Shown here in pieces: positions 44,007 to 53,448 of a DNA stretch of 64,000 nucleotides; position 1 is the stretch's first letter, and every line of letters begins with the position of its first letter. The notes beneath the pieces are model-generated. The model was given only the letters and a program-made list of their open reading frames with translations. It ran no database searches and had not been told where the DNA came from. Source of the DNA: Clostridiales bacterium. Its GTDB lineage: Bacteria; Bacillota; Clostridia; Christensenellales; Aristaeellaceae. Both the position numbers and the translations under genes were made by a program. The stretch spans positions 18,927 to 82,926 of the forward strand of contig SVGL01000003.1 of the NCBI GenBank assembly GCA_015056325.1, given 5' to 3'.

Positions 44007-44624
44007 TTACCTGATGAAGTTCGTCCAGGCGTGGCGTTCCTTCTCCGGCAATCCGTACTTTTCCTTGCCCAGGGCGATGGCCTTCATCAGGAAAGCCATG
44101 TTGCGTGCCAGGGTACGCATGGTCTGCATGCCCTCTTCATCCTGAGCAGCTTGGCCGGGCGCGCCGCCGTGGACGGAGTTCCAGTACTGGCTGGAGGCAA
44201 TCGGCATGCCGCTGATGCCGAAGAACTTGTTCATTTCGTCATAGGTGGCCGAGCAGCCGCCGCGGCGGGCGACGACCACGGACGCGCCGACCTTCATCGT
44301 CTTGTCGAAATGGCTGGAGTAGAACAGCCGCTGCAGCAGCGCCATCACCGTGGCGTTGGCGCCGGCGTAATACACCGGGCTGCCGATGACCAGGCCGTCC
44401 GCGGCTTCGAACTTGGCGGCCACCTCGTTGACCACATCGTCGAAGACGCACTTGCCCAGGCGGCCGCAGCTGCCGCAGGCCACACAGCCGCGGATGTCCT
44501 TGTTGACCACGTGGATGATCTCGGCTTCGATGCCCTCCTGGGCGAAGACAGCGGCCATTTCCTTCAGGGCGAGGGCGGTGTTGCCATTGGCCTTGGGAGA
44601 ACCGTTGAGAAGCAGAACCTTCAT
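44007..44624 (-). CDS. NADPH-dependent FMN reductase-like (iron-sulfur) flavoprotein
   Basis: 205 residues, AAAGGATGA before the ATG. Flavodoxin-like fold: phosphate loop NGSPKANGNT at 7-16, the Cys cluster CVACGSCGRLGKC near 47-59 and GSPVYYAGANATV. This layout is that of the iron-sulfur flavoprotein/NADPH-FMN reductase group in anaerobes, which moves electrons from ferredoxin or NAD(P)H. It lies 69 nt downstream of the TPR gene on the same strand and may share its transcript. Confidence 0.85.
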   Translation of the reverse strand: MKVLLLNGSPKANGNTALALKEMAAVFAQEGIEAEIIHVVNKDIRGCVACGSCGRLGKCVFDDVVNEVAAKFEAADGLVIGSPVYYAGANATVMALLQRLFYSSHFDKTMKVGASVVVARRGGCSATYDEMNKFFGISGMPIASSQYWNSVHGGAPGQAAQDEEGMQTMRTLARNMAFLMKAIALGKEKYGLPEKERHAWTNFIR

Positions 44625-44693
44625 AAGCGTTTCATCCTTTCAGCAGGCGGGCGCCTGCAGTGTTGATGTCGGTGATATACAAGCGTCGGATGA

Positions 44694-46337
44694 TTACTGC
44701 AGGGCGCTGAAAAGCAGGTAGATCCCCAGGGTGCTCATGGCGCCGTCCGCCAGCTGTGCATTCATCCAGCCTTCTTCATATACGCCAAGCATGTACTTCT
44801 CGGTGCTCCACTTGTCAGCCTCTTCCGTGGAGTAGGATTGGCCGATGGGGTTGCCGTTTGCATCCACCTCAGGAATGTACAGATAATTGCCCCAGCCGTG
44901 GAAATCGACGAAATCAACCGTTTCCTTCGGATACTTCTCCAGGACTGCCGCAGAAGCCGGATCCTCTCTGTTTTCCAGCGCTGCCATGATCTCATTGATT
45001 TCTTCTGCATTCAAGCCGATGTCGGAGTCACTGTAGCTGTTGCCCACGACGGCGTTTGCCATCAGGGAACTGTTGACATAGCAGTCGTAATACAACATCT
45101 CCAGCGGATTGCTGACACTATAGATGATGATGCCTTCGTAAGCGTAATGTGAGATGTAGGGCGTGTAGGTCGTCACTCCGCCAAAGTAATCGGACAGGAA
45201 GGCACTGTAATTGCCGTAGGTTGACGTGCTCTTGATCTGCAGGCAATTGTCCGGATAGTAGCCTTTTTCAAGCAGAATGATGCTGGTGCATTCCTCCAGC
45301 GTGGATGCGAGCATGCTGTCCAGGAAGGAATTCATGAGGCCAGGCTGGAGACGTACGGTATACCCGTAATCCTTCTCTTTTTTTGCTGCGGATGCGCCCT
45401 CCCAGGCTATGTCAACTTCTGCCTCGCTGGTTACAGAATTGTATTTCGTTTGGGGCTTGCTTTCTTCACGGGAGAATACCAGAATCTTCGAGTAGTCCAG
45501 CACGGGCTCTTCGGCAACCAAATTCTGATAGATTAAGCTCTCGATCATCTGGTACTGGGACAGATCCACATCTACCACAACGCCGTTGGGGTAGACTTCT
45601 GCCAGATCGATCTCCGCCTGCTTCAGCAGGTTACAGAAAGCCAGCTGCGTGTTTATATCGGCGATGCCAGCACCGTATTCACCGGCAATCTGGGCGGCTG
45701 AACGGCTGGTATCCCTTGCTGCAGTCGCCTTGACAGCATCAAAATGGTACTGGGCGATCTGCTCGCCGGTCAACCCCTTCAATACGGAGGGAAGTTCCGC
45801 CTCATGCCCTGTCCGGAGCAGCTCTTCAGCCCAAGCCAGCCGGATTTCAATGATCCGGTCTGTCTGGTTCAGCTTCTCAAAGATGGAAATCGCCTCGGCA
45901 AACTTCTTTTCGGTCAGGCACTTCTCGCCATGTGCTGCCCAGGCTTCCTTGGCCTTCTCGGCTTCCTGAAGCTTTTCATACAGTTCGGCTGCTTGCTTGT
46001 ATTCGCCTTGCTGGGCCAGATCATCCGCCTGGAGGATCTGGATTTCCCTGACCTTGTCCTTCTTGCCCAGTTTGGTGTACAATTCGATGGCTCGCTCGTA
46101 GTCCTTTGCGGACAGGGCTTCTTCTGCCATATTGATTTGGCAGAGGCGTTGGTTATACTCGACATCATCATCAAAGAAGAAGCTTGACCGCAGTTCTTCA
46201 TATTTTTCATAGGCTTCAGCATATTGACCGTTGTTAAACAGCTGGTCAGCCTGCCGCAGATTGATGTATGGCAGACCAACAAAATACACCAGCAGCGCTG
46301 CGATGATGATACCCCAAATAATCAGCTTTTTCTTCAT
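44694..46337 (-). CDS. TPR-repeat protein with N-terminal membrane anchor, unknown function
   Basis: 547 residues from the ATG at 46337, preceded by AAAGGAGAG. One membrane helix, residues 5-25 (LIIWGIIIAALLVYFVGL). Then tetratricopeptide-like helices to about 200 (NNGQYAEAYEKYEEL, AKDYERAIELYTKLG, QQGEYKQAAELYEKL, KKFAEAISIFEKL), then a 340-residue C-terminal domain rich in Tyr, Ser and Asp with no known motif. Orientation is probably mostly extracellular. The same single-anchor plus TPR layout is common in Gram-positive surface proteins. Confidence 0.75.
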   Translation of the reverse strand: MKKKLIIWGIIIAALLVYFVGLPYINLRQADQLFNNGQYAEAYEKYEELRSSFFFDDDVEYNQRLCQINMAEEALSAKDYERAIELYTKLGKKDKVREIQILQADDLAQQGEYKQAAELYEKLQEAEKAKEAWAAHGEKCLTEKKFAEAISIFEKLNQTDRIIEIRLAWAEELLRTGHEAELPSVLKGLTGEQIAQYHFDAVKATAARDTSRSAAQIAGEYGAGIADINTQLAFCNLLKQAEIDLAEVYPNGVVVDVDLSQYQMIESLIYQNLVAEEPVLDYSKILVFSREESKPQTKYNSVTSEAEVDIAWEGASAAKKEKDYGYTVRLQPGLMNSFLDSMLASTLEECTSIILLEKGYYPDNCLQIKSTSTYGNYSAFLSDYFGGVTTYTPYISHYAYEGIIIYSVSNPLEMLYYDCYVNSSLMANAVVGNSYSDSDIGLNAEEINEIMAALENREDPASAAVLEKYPKETVDFVDFHGWGNYLYIPEVDANGNPIGQSYSTEEADKWSTEKYMLGVYEEGWMNAQLADGAMSTLGIYLLFSALQ

Positions 46338-46391
46338 GGAATTCTCTCCTTTTGCATTTGCAGTGTCGGGGAACGATTGCAGGTTAAGGAT

Positions 46392-46420
46392 AGTATACAG
46401 GCTGACCCAAAGCCTGTCAA
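46392..46420 (-). promoter_or_regulatory. Promoter of the TPR gene
   Basis: Minus strand: consensus TTGACA (46415-46420), 17 nt, TATACT (46392-46397). Confidence 0.85.
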
Positions 46421-46534
46421 TACTGACGGCTTGCCTGGCGCGAAAGATCTTCTGCACAGAAGGTGAGAGCAGCCCTGGCTGCGCTGGCTATGGTGATGAT
46501 CTTCCTGAAGCGGACTCGATTTTCTGATTCCCCA

Positions 46535-46563
46535 TTGAATTGCGAATGTTTTTATGTTATCAT
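46535..46563 (+). promoter_or_regulatory. Promoter of the GH43 gene
   Basis: TTGAAT (46535-46540), 17 nt, TATCAT (46558-46563), 44 nt before the TTG start. Confidence 0.65.
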
Positions 46564-46607
46564 AGCTTGACGCCTTTATCACGCAACAAAAAAGGAGGTC
46601 GAAGACC

Positions 46608-47537
46608 TTGATCGAGAAGTATTCCGACGTGCTGATCCCTCAGCGCGCTGATCCCTGCATCCTGCTCGCGCCCGACAGCTGGTATTATTTCACCGCCTCT
46701 GTCCCGGCCTTTGACTGCATTGAAATCCGCCGTGCCCGCTCCATCGAGGAGCTGCCCAACGCCCCCACCCGCATCGTGTGGACGAAGCATGAATCCGGCC
46801 CCATGTCCAAGTACATCTGGGCGCCGGAAATCCACCTGGTGGATGGCAACTGGTGCATCTACTTCGCCGCTGCCGGCGAGGAACCGGACAACAAGGGCGT
46901 GTTCAGCCACCGCACCTACTGCATCCAGTGCGAGGGCGACCCCATGCTGGACGAGTGGGTCGAGATGGGGAGAATCAACACCGGCTGGGAGTCCTTCACC
47001 ATTGACTCCACCACCTTCACCGTGGGGGACAAGCGCTACTTTGTGTGGGCGCAGCGCGATTATGCCATCCCCGGCAACAGCAATCTGTACATTGCCGAGA
47101 TGACCTCCGCCACTGAGCTGAAGCTTCCTGCCACCCTGCTGACTGTTCCTGAGTATGACTGGGAGTGCATCGGCTACCTGGTCAACGAGGGTCCTTCCGT
47201 CCTCAAGCACAACGGCAAGCTGTACCTGACATATTCCGGCTCCGCTACGGACGAAAACTACGCCATGGGCATGCTGACCGCTGATGAGGATGCGGACCTG
47301 CTCTGCAAGGACAGCTGGGTCAAGTCTCCCGTGCCCGTCATGGTCACCGACCCTGAACACAAGATCTACGGCCCCGGCCATAACTCCTTCACCAAGGATC
47401 ATGAGGGCCGCGACCTGCTGGTCTTCCACGCCCGCCCCTATCCCGGTTTCGTGGGCGATCCCCTGAGCGACCCCAACCGCCACTGCCATGTCTGGCCCGT
47501 GGAGTACGACGAGAATGACCGGCCCGTCTTCAATTAA
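46608..47537 (+). CDS. GH43 family glycosidase (arabinofuranosidase/xylosidase-like)
   Basis: 309 residues with a TTG start set by AAAAGGAGGT upstream. Five-bladed propeller enzyme; the GH43 triad can be placed as Asp15 (RADP, base), Asp133 (IDSTT, pKa modulator) and Glu194 (NEGPS, acid). APEIH at 72-76 is another family mark. Inverting cleavage of arabinose or xylose side chains or chains. No signal peptide, so it is cytoplasmic and takes imported oligosaccharides. Monocistronic with promoter and terminator. Confidence 0.88.
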   Translation: MIEKYSDVLIPQRADPCILLAPDSWYYFTASVPAFDCIEIRRARSIEELPNAPTRIVWTKHESGPMSKYIWAPEIHLVDGNWCIYFAAAGEEPDNKGVFSHRTYCIQCEGDPMLDEWVEMGRINTGWESFTIDSTTFTVGDKRYFVWAQRDYAIPGNSNLYIAEMTSATELKLPATLLTVPEYDWECIGYLVNEGPSVLKHNGKLYLTYSGSATDENYAMGMLTADEDADLLCKDSWVKSPVPVMVTDPEHKIYGPGHNSFTKDHEGRDLLVFHARPYPGFVGDPLSDPNRHCHVWPVEYDENDRPVFN

Positions 47538-47544
47538 CACATTT

Positions 47545-47575
47545 GAGCTGCCTCCGACGAGGCGGCTCTTTTTTT
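47545..47575 (+). terminator. Terminator after first GH43 gene
   Basis: gagctgcctc / gaggcggctc stem (one G-T) and T7. Confidence 0.88.
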
Positions 47576-47788
47576 CTGCCGGGAATGAACTTTTTGTCCG
47601 TCTTTTCGCAAAAATGAATGGTAAAAGTCGAAAGTGTCCATAAATTGATTTGGATTTAGTATGTACGCCGCCATCAGAAACATGTAAAATGGGGTTGAAT
47701 ACTGTTCAGAATGCACCAGTGTGTGCATTTGCGTGCAATGAAAAAGACTCGGTCAAGGCAAAGAATCGGTGTTCCCGGAGGAAACGTT

Positions 47789-48394
47789 ATGAAACAGCAG
47801 ATAACGTTCCGGCAGTACCGGGCGATGGATCTGTTTATGTTCACGGCGCTGCTGTGCATCGGCGAAACGCTGATTGCCCTGGGCGCAACCCGCTGGTTCC
47901 CTCAGGAGCTGTGGACGCTCTCTCTGGCGCCGGCGGTGACAGCCATCGTGATGGTTCGCTGGGGCGGCTTTGCTGCGATTCCTGCCGTGTTGGGTGCGTT
48001 TGTGTTCTGTGTGGCGTCGGGGGCGAGCCCTGCGCAGTATGCCATCTACATGATCGGCAACCTGCTGTCCATGACGCTGCTGTGGCTGCTGAAGGGGCAG
48101 GGCTGGAAACGGCTGAAGGATCAGGTACTGCTGGCGCTGCTTTACGGCGCTTTGGCGGCGCTCACGATGCAGATGGGCCGCGCGTTGGTGGCACTGGTGC
48201 TGGGGAATCCCCTGGCGGTGATGATCCCCTTCTTTACCACGGATGCTCTGTCCACGCTGTTTGCGGTGCTGATCGTGTGGATCACCCGCCGCCTGGACGG
48301 CATGCTGGAGGAACAGAAACACTACCTCAGGCGAATCGCAGAGGAACAGGAACGCGAAAGAAAACAGGCTGCGGCAAATGAGCTGTGGCAGTGA
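47789..48394 (+). CDS. Six-helix membrane protein, possibly an ECF-type S component
   Basis: 201 residues, CGGAGGAAA before the ATG. About six hydrophobic segments of the size and spacing seen in ECF transporter substrate-binding (S) components, then a charged C-terminal helix (EEQKHYLRRIAEEQERERKQ). No motif decides a vitamin substrate. It lies 69 nt before the sugar permease gene in the same direction and may share the transcript. ECF assignment is tentative. Confidence 0.6.
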   Translation: MKQQITFRQYRAMDLFMFTALLCIGETLIALGATRWFPQELWTLSLAPAVTAIVMVRWGGFAAIPAVLGAFVFCVASGASPAQYAIYMIGNLLSMTLLWLLKGQGWKRLKDQVLLALLYGALAALTMQMGRALVALVLGNPLAVMIPFFTTDALSTLFAVLIVWITRRLDGMLEEQKHYLRRIAEEQERERKQAAANELWQ

Positions 48395-48463
48395 CGGAGA
48401 GCAATACCTCGTGAAAGTGCTTCAGCATTTTTACGAAACGATAGTATAGGGAGGTTGGTTTTC

Positions 48464-49516
48464 ATGGCAGCGAAAGCGGCGGATTTCCTCATTTATGATG
48501 AGGCGGCCGGTGTATACCGCGAAAACCCGGAGCAGATTGTGCGCGATGACGTGGAGAAGCACGCCTGGCGCCATATTGCAATGACCATCATCAAGGACTG
48601 GCGTCTTTATTTGATGCTGGTGCCGATGCTGCTGGTGTTCCTGTTCTGGCGCTATCTGCCCATGTACGAGCTGCTGGGCTGCTTCAAGGTGCCGGATGAG
48701 GTGCTCCCTGTGGCGCAGCAGGATTTCTCCGGCTTCTCCTACTTCAAGCGCCTGCTGGTGGGCGGGGACAGCCTCTCGCTGGAATTCTGGCGCGCGCTGC
48801 GCAACACCTTCCTGCTGAGCTTCTATGGATTGTGCTTCGGCTTCCCGATGCCGGTCATCCTGGCGCTGTTCTTCAATGAGATCCGCTCCAACATCGTGCG
48901 CTCCACCTGCCAGGTGCTGACGTATCTGCCCAAGTTCATGTCCACCGTCGTTATGACCTCGCTGGTCACAATGCTGGTCAAGCAGGGCAGCCTCACCACC
49001 GGCATGGGTATTGTCAGCCAGGCGCTGGAGGCGCTGGGTCTGATATCCCATGATGTGGCGCATGCCGGCCTTCTGAACAACCCGGACTTCTTCCGTGCGA
49101 TCTACCAGATCTCCGGCGTCTGGGAGGGTGCGGGTTACGACTCCATCGTGTACTTTGCCGCCATTATCGCCATTTCGCCCACCAGCTATGAGGCCGCCCA
49201 GATCGACGGCGCGGGCAAGATGGCCCAGATGCGCTACGTTGTGCTGCCCGGCATCCTGTCCACCCTGGTCATCATGCTGATCACCCGTATCGGCTCCCTG
49301 CTGAACATCGGCTACGAAAAGGTGCTGCTGCTGTACAATACCAATACCTACGTCACCGCGGACGTGGTTTCCACCTTCGCCCAGCGCTACGGCCTGGAGG
49401 GCGCCCAGAAGGGCCTGGCCTCCGCGGCAGAAATGATGAACAATGTCGTCAGCATGCTGCTGGTCATCTCCGCCAACACCATCGCCCGCAAGGCGAGCGA
49501 CACTTCTCTGTATTAA
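48464..49516 (+). CDS. Sugar ABC transporter permease, LplB type
   Basis: 350 residues, AGGGAGG 9 nt before the ATG. A 40-residue N-tail and six membrane helices. The EAA loop reads YEAAQIDGAGKMAQMRYVVLPG, the contact for the ATPase. Resembles the LplB/YtcO half of importers for large plant-derived oligosaccharides. Pairs with the next gene. Confidence 0.9.
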   Translation: MAAKAADFLIYDEAAGVYRENPEQIVRDDVEKHAWRHIAMTIIKDWRLYLMLVPMLLVFLFWRYLPMYELLGCFKVPDEVLPVAQQDFSGFSYFKRLLVGGDSLSLEFWRALRNTFLLSFYGLCFGFPMPVILALFFNEIRSNIVRSTCQVLTYLPKFMSTVVMTSLVTMLVKQGSLTTGMGIVSQALEALGLISHDVAHAGLLNNPDFFRAIYQISGVWEGAGYDSIVYFAAIIAISPTSYEAAQIDGAGKMAQMRYVVLPGILSTLVIMLITRIGSLLNIGYEKVLLLYNTNTYVTADVVSTFAQRYGLEGAQKGLASAAEMMNNVVSMLLVISANTIARKASDTSLY

Positions 49517-49531
49517 GGAGGTCAGCGACAA

Positions 49532-50422
49532 ATGAAAAGAAAGCTTGAAACCTCCGAGCTGATCTTTAAGGTGATCAGCTACACGCTGCTGTGCATCTTC
49601 TCCCTGGCGTGCCTGTATCCCTTCGTGTACGCGATTTCCGCCTCCATTTCCGGCGCCCACGCTGTGGATTACGGCAAGGTCGTGCTCTTCCCCAAGGATA
49701 TCCAGTTCCAGGCCTTTGCCCGCATGTTCAATGACAACATGTTCTGGAACTCCTACTCCAACACCCTGTTCCTGACCTTCTACGGCACCATCTGGGCGCT
49801 GTTTGTGGCCATCCTGGGCGCCTACGCCCTGTCCAAGAAGCGGCTGCTGTTCCGCCGTGTGTTCAACTTCTTCCTGGTGTTCACCATGCTGTTCTCCGCT
49901 GGCCTGGTGCCCCAGTACCTCAACTACCTGGACACCAAGGACGTCTTCAACGCCATGGGCATCATGGACGACAAGTGGCTGGTTGTCATCGCCATGGGTA
50001 TGGCGGCGATGAACATCATCCTGCTGCGCAACGCCTTCGAGGGCGTGCCCAGTGAAATCGAGGAAGCCGCCATCGTGGACGGCGCCACCGAATTCCAGGT
50101 GCTGTCCAAGGTGTACATTCCCATGAGCAAATCCACCATCGCGACGGTTGCCCTGTTCTTCGCCATTTCCCGCTGGAACGGCTATTTCTGGGCCCGCCAG
50201 ATGATCTCCAACTCCAACGAGCATCCTCTGCAGGTTTTCATCCGTCTGCGTCTGGAGGAGTTCACCGATCCGGACTACATGACCGGCTGGGCGGAGCCCT
50301 ACTCCTCCGACTCGGTTATCTACGCGCTGATCGTCTGCTCCATCGTCCCGATCCTGATCATCTATCCCTTCATCCAGAAGTACTTCGCCAAGGGCGTCAA
50401 CATGGGCGGCGTCAAAGAATAA
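49532..50422 (+). CDS. Sugar ABC transporter permease, YtcP/MalG type
   Basis: 296 residues, TTAAGGAGGT upstream, 15 nt after the first permease. Six membrane helices and EAA loop EEAAIVDGATEFQVLSKVYI. Second half of the transmembrane channel. The C-terminus KGVNMGGVKE is typical of YtcP-like permeases. Confidence 0.9.
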   Translation: MKRKLETSELIFKVISYTLLCIFSLACLYPFVYAISASISGAHAVDYGKVVLFPKDIQFQAFARMFNDNMFWNSYSNTLFLTFYGTIWALFVAILGAYALSKKRLLFRRVFNFFLVFTMLFSAGLVPQYLNYLDTKDVFNAMGIMDDKWLVVIAMGMAAMNIILLRNAFEGVPSEIEEAAIVDGATEFQVLSKVYIPMSKSTIATVALFFAISRWNGYFWARQMISNSNEHPLQVFIRLRLEEFTDPDYMTGWAEPYSSDSVIYALIVCSIVPILIIYPFIQKYFAKGVNMGGVKE

Positions 50423-50560
50423 CCAGGGGTGTCCCTGGACCCAACGCGCGATTGAGTTGACTGCTCTTGCATAGACCTACCGCGTGCGGTTTTAGTCACA
50501 GCTGCGCGTCCGGCCGCTCATCGGCCGGGCTATGGCGTGGCTTGTGGCTGGAGTAGAAAA

Positions 50561-50597
50561 GGCTCCCCTGCGAAGGGGAGCTGGAAGCCGTAAGGCT
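50561..50597 (+). promoter_or_regulatory. Double hairpin between permease and binding-protein genes
   Basis: ggctcccct-gcga-aggggagct is followed by agcc-gtaa-ggct, in the 248-nt gap before the binding protein gene. Likely protects the mRNA or attenuates read-through, allowing more binding protein than permease. The sequence is like a short repeat often seen in clostridial intergenic DNA. The rest of the gap shows nothing else. Confidence 0.6.
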
Positions 50598-50670
50598 GAA
50601 GGAGGGGTTTCCCTCTGGAACATCGTACTTTGCCGGAGCAATCCGGTGAAAATAAAAAGGAGGAACCACT

Positions 50671-52731
50671 ATGAAGCGTATTGTTTCCCTGCTGATGGCG
50701 CTGGCCATGATGGCCACCCTGTTCGTCAGCACCGCTGTCGCTGAGGAGCCCGTTGTGCTCCGCATGGCGACCGGCTACAACAATGCCAAGACCGGTCTGT
50801 TCTTCGACGCGTCCATCGCGGGCGAAGGCGTCACCCTGGCCGACGGCATCACCTACCACACCGGCGATCTGAAGCCCACCTGGGTCGAGGTTCAGAAGCA
50901 GCTGAATGTTGTCTTCGAGGACAAGTACCAGGGCAACAGCGCCAGCAACGAGTTCGACTTCTGGAAGGAGCGCCTGAACGAGGTTGACATGCTCTCCGGT
51001 ACCGCTGCCAAGCTGACTGAGTACGGCGAGGCCGGCTCCATCGTCAACATCGGCGCTTACCTGGACCAGATGCCCAACTTCAAGGCCTATCTGGAAGCCA
51101 ACCCCATCGTCCGTCTGTCCATCACCGGCAACACCTCCACCGGCGCCATCTACTTCTCCCCCTATTTTGACGGCGTCAACGACATCGAGCGTATGCCTCT
51201 GATGCGTGTGGACTGGGTGCAGAAGCTGCTGGACGGCGAGGGCGCCTTCGTGGCTGAGAAGTCCAACGCCCTGGCTGCCGCCGTGTACACCCCCTACATG
51301 CCCACCGCTGGCAAGGTCGAGATCGACGTTGTCAACCTGGAAGGCACTGCTGTTGAAAAGATCGCCAAGGATTACGACGCGGCTGGCAACATCGTTGCCA
51401 ACATGAACGCTGCCGGCGCCCTGGACGGTGTGGCTGCTGTCAACATGCTGCGTGAGTACATCGACAAGGCTTACAATGGCTACTATGGCACCGAGCGCTC
51501 CAACCTGTTCGTGGGCCAGAACGCTGCGTGGGACGCTGACGAACTGGTCGCCCTGCTGCGCTGCGTCGTCGCCAACCCCCAGACCCTGAATGGCACCGAT
51601 TCCGTGCAGGGCCTGTTCTCCCGTGAGGACGACAACAACCAGCGTCGTGTTGACATGTTCCGCTTTGCCGGCGTTCTGTTCGGCGTGCGCGGCATGGAAT
51701 CCCGTCAGGATTACCTGTGGATCGACGAGACCGGCGCGCTCCGTGACGCCCGTCAGGATGTCGCTGCTTATGCTGCGCTGGAGAAGATGAACCAGATGGC
51801 TCAGGAGGGCCTGATCTCCAAGGCCTTCATGGATTCCTCCACCGAGTCCACCAAGACCTACCTGGAGAACGACCTGGGCTTCATGCACTATGACTACAAC
51901 CAGACCCAGACCGTGTACAACGAGACCGCCCTGCAGGACGGCGAGAAGTACATGGCCGTGATGGTTCCCGTGGCTCAGTGGTTCGACGGCACCGAGGGCG
52001 GCGTGTTCATGCGCTTCACCGAGTCCTGGCGCTCTGTTAAGACCGACGGCTGGGGCATCTCCGTGGCTGGCGTTGAGGGCAACCCCGCCAAGCTGAACGC
52101 CTGCCTCGCGCTGATCGACTTCGCCTTCTCTGAGCAGGGCCAGATCCTCATGTCCTACGGCCCCGACGCCTTCATCAAGAAGAACGAAGACGGCTCCTAC
52201 GTCACCTTCAACTTCAACGGCAAGGAAATGCCCGTGATCGCCGACGCCACCTACGCTGAGCTGTGGGATAAGGCTTCCGGCAACTACACCAACTATGCCC
52301 GTCAGTGGCTGGGCTCCACCCTGTCCTTCGCCAAGAGCCAGGCCTTCGAGTACCAGTGCACCCACGCGGTCGGCAAGGAAGGCGCCGGCAAGCTGTCTGT
52401 GGCGATCGCCCTGGGCACCATCAAGCACCCCGAGCTGGCCATCACCGAGAATCCCTGGTACACCTCCGTGCCCACCGTTCTGCCCAACACCAAGCAGGAG
52501 AACGACATGATCGCCGGTTACTCCGAGCTGACCACCAAGTACAACTCCGCCAAGGGCAAGCAGAACCTGTTCGTTGACCAGATCGTTGCTGGTTACGCCG
52601 TGGAAGGCATGGGCAGCGCGGATGAATCCGCCGCCTACGTCGCCAAGGAAATGAGCGGCAAGCAGTACCTGATGCTCAAGCAGCGCGCTTGGGATCGCCT
52701 CCAGGAGTACTACCTCAACCTGTCCAAGTAA
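50671..52731 (+). CDS. Extracellular solute-binding protein of the sugar ABC importer
   Basis: 686 residues, AAAGGAGGAA upstream. Signal peptide 1-24 ending AVA-EEP; there is no lipobox Cys, so unlike most Gram-positive binding proteins it is not lipid-anchored by sequence. The mature protein is large for the family (usual 450-550), in keeping with LplA-type proteins for long oligosaccharides. Periplasmic-binding fold with GLISKAFMD and a C-terminal YLMLKQRAWDRLQEYY helix. Ligand unknown. Confidence 0.88.
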   Translation: MKRIVSLLMALAMMATLFVSTAVAEEPVVLRMATGYNNAKTGLFFDASIAGEGVTLADGITYHTGDLKPTWVEVQKQLNVVFEDKYQGNSASNEFDFWKERLNEVDMLSGTAAKLTEYGEAGSIVNIGAYLDQMPNFKAYLEANPIVRLSITGNTSTGAIYFSPYFDGVNDIERMPLMRVDWVQKLLDGEGAFVAEKSNALAAAVYTPYMPTAGKVEIDVVNLEGTAVEKIAKDYDAAGNIVANMNAAGALDGVAAVNMLREYIDKAYNGYYGTERSNLFVGQNAAWDADELVALLRCVVANPQTLNGTDSVQGLFSREDDNNQRRVDMFRFAGVLFGVRGMESRQDYLWIDETGALRDARQDVAAYAALEKMNQMAQEGLISKAFMDSSTESTKTYLENDLGFMHYDYNQTQTVYNETALQDGEKYMAVMVPVAQWFDGTEGGVFMRFTESWRSVKTDGWGISVAGVEGNPAKLNACLALIDFAFSEQGQILMSYGPDAFIKKNEDGSYVTFNFNGKEMPVIADATYAELWDKASGNYTNYARQWLGSTLSFAKSQAFEYQCTHAVGKEGAGKLSVAIALGTIKHPELAITENPWYTSVPTVLPNTKQENDMIAGYSELTTKYNSAKGKQNLFVDQIVAGYAVEGMGSADESAAYVAKEMSGKQYLMLKQRAWDRLQEYYLNLSK

Positions 52732-52742
52732 TCCATTCCACC

Positions 52743-52810
52743 GTGGCGGGAGCTTCGGCTCCCGTCACGGGTTCCCGTCAGCTCCTCCGTGCGGGAAGCT
52801 GACGGGAACC
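52743..52810 (+). promoter_or_regulatory. Two adjacent strong hairpins, first with UUCG tetraloop
   Basis: Hairpin 1: 52743-52753 / 52758-52768, an 11-bp stem (one G-T) closed by C(UUCG)G. Hairpin 2: perfect 14-nt arms 52770-52783 / 52797-52810. No T run, so they are better read as a 3' stabiliser of the binding-protein mRNA or an attenuator for the genes after it. Confidence 0.75.
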
Positions 52811-52854
52811 TGATTCCGCGTCCGCGACGGATGCATGATTTTCGGGAGGTTCTT

Positions 52855-53448
52855 ATGTACAAGACACAGATCATCCTGCAGAAGATCATCTGCTTTGCTG
52901 CCATTGCCGTCAGCGCCCTGGTGTTTCTGTATTCCCTGGGCTTGATGACGGACCTCTATGACAGCCTTGCACCCACGATGATGGATCGCAGCAACATCGA
53001 TGATACCTGGGTGCCCGGTTCTCAGATTTATTACCACATGCAGCCCTTCAACAAGGCCCTGCTGGGGTATTCCATTGGGCTGATCCTGCTGAGCGTCTTC
53101 CTGTTCATCACCAGCACCCACTCCCGTCGCCGCTACTATATGGGCAACGTGGCGGCTGTGGCGCTGTATGCGGTATCCGGCGTGGTGCTGAGCGTGTGGA
53201 GCCACATTCAGGTGGATGCGTTCAAGACGGAGTTCCTCACCAAGGTGGACTTCAATGAGCTGCAGTTCTTCGCCGAAATGTGGGAGACCCCCTACATTGA
53301 CTCTACCTTCTGGTTTGACGCGCATTATGTCGTGTTCGGTCTGGTGGTGCTGGTGGCCGCGGCCCTGGTAGCCAACCTGTGCTGGAAGTTCAGCCTGATG
53401 AAGGCCGAAAAGCAGTTGATTGAGGATGGAAAGAAGGTGCACGCATGA
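52855..53448 (+). CDS. Membrane protein of unknown function (orphan 1 of ABC cluster)
   Basis: 197 residues, GGGAGGT just upstream. Four membrane helices (about 10-30, 70-92, 98-118, 160-182), with an extracellular loop between the first two rich in Tyr/Asp/Met and another rich in Phe/Trp. No transporter signature. Overlaps the next gene by ATGA. Confidence 0.7.
   Translation: MYKTQIILQKIICFAAIAVSALVFLYSLGLMTDLYDSLAPTMMDRSNIDDTWVPGSQIYYHMQPFNKALLGYSIGLILLSVFLFITSTHSRRRYYMGNVAAVALYAVSGVVLSVWSHIQVDAFKTEFLTKVDFNELQFFAEMWETPYIDSTFWFDAHYVVFGLVVLVAAALVANLCWKFSLMKAEKQLIEDGKKVHA

Noticed and set aside
47538..47788. Riboswitch sought in the gap before the ECF-like gene
   Set aside because: Apart from the GH43 terminator, no conserved riboswitch core or second terminator is visible; AT-rich with no clear promoter.
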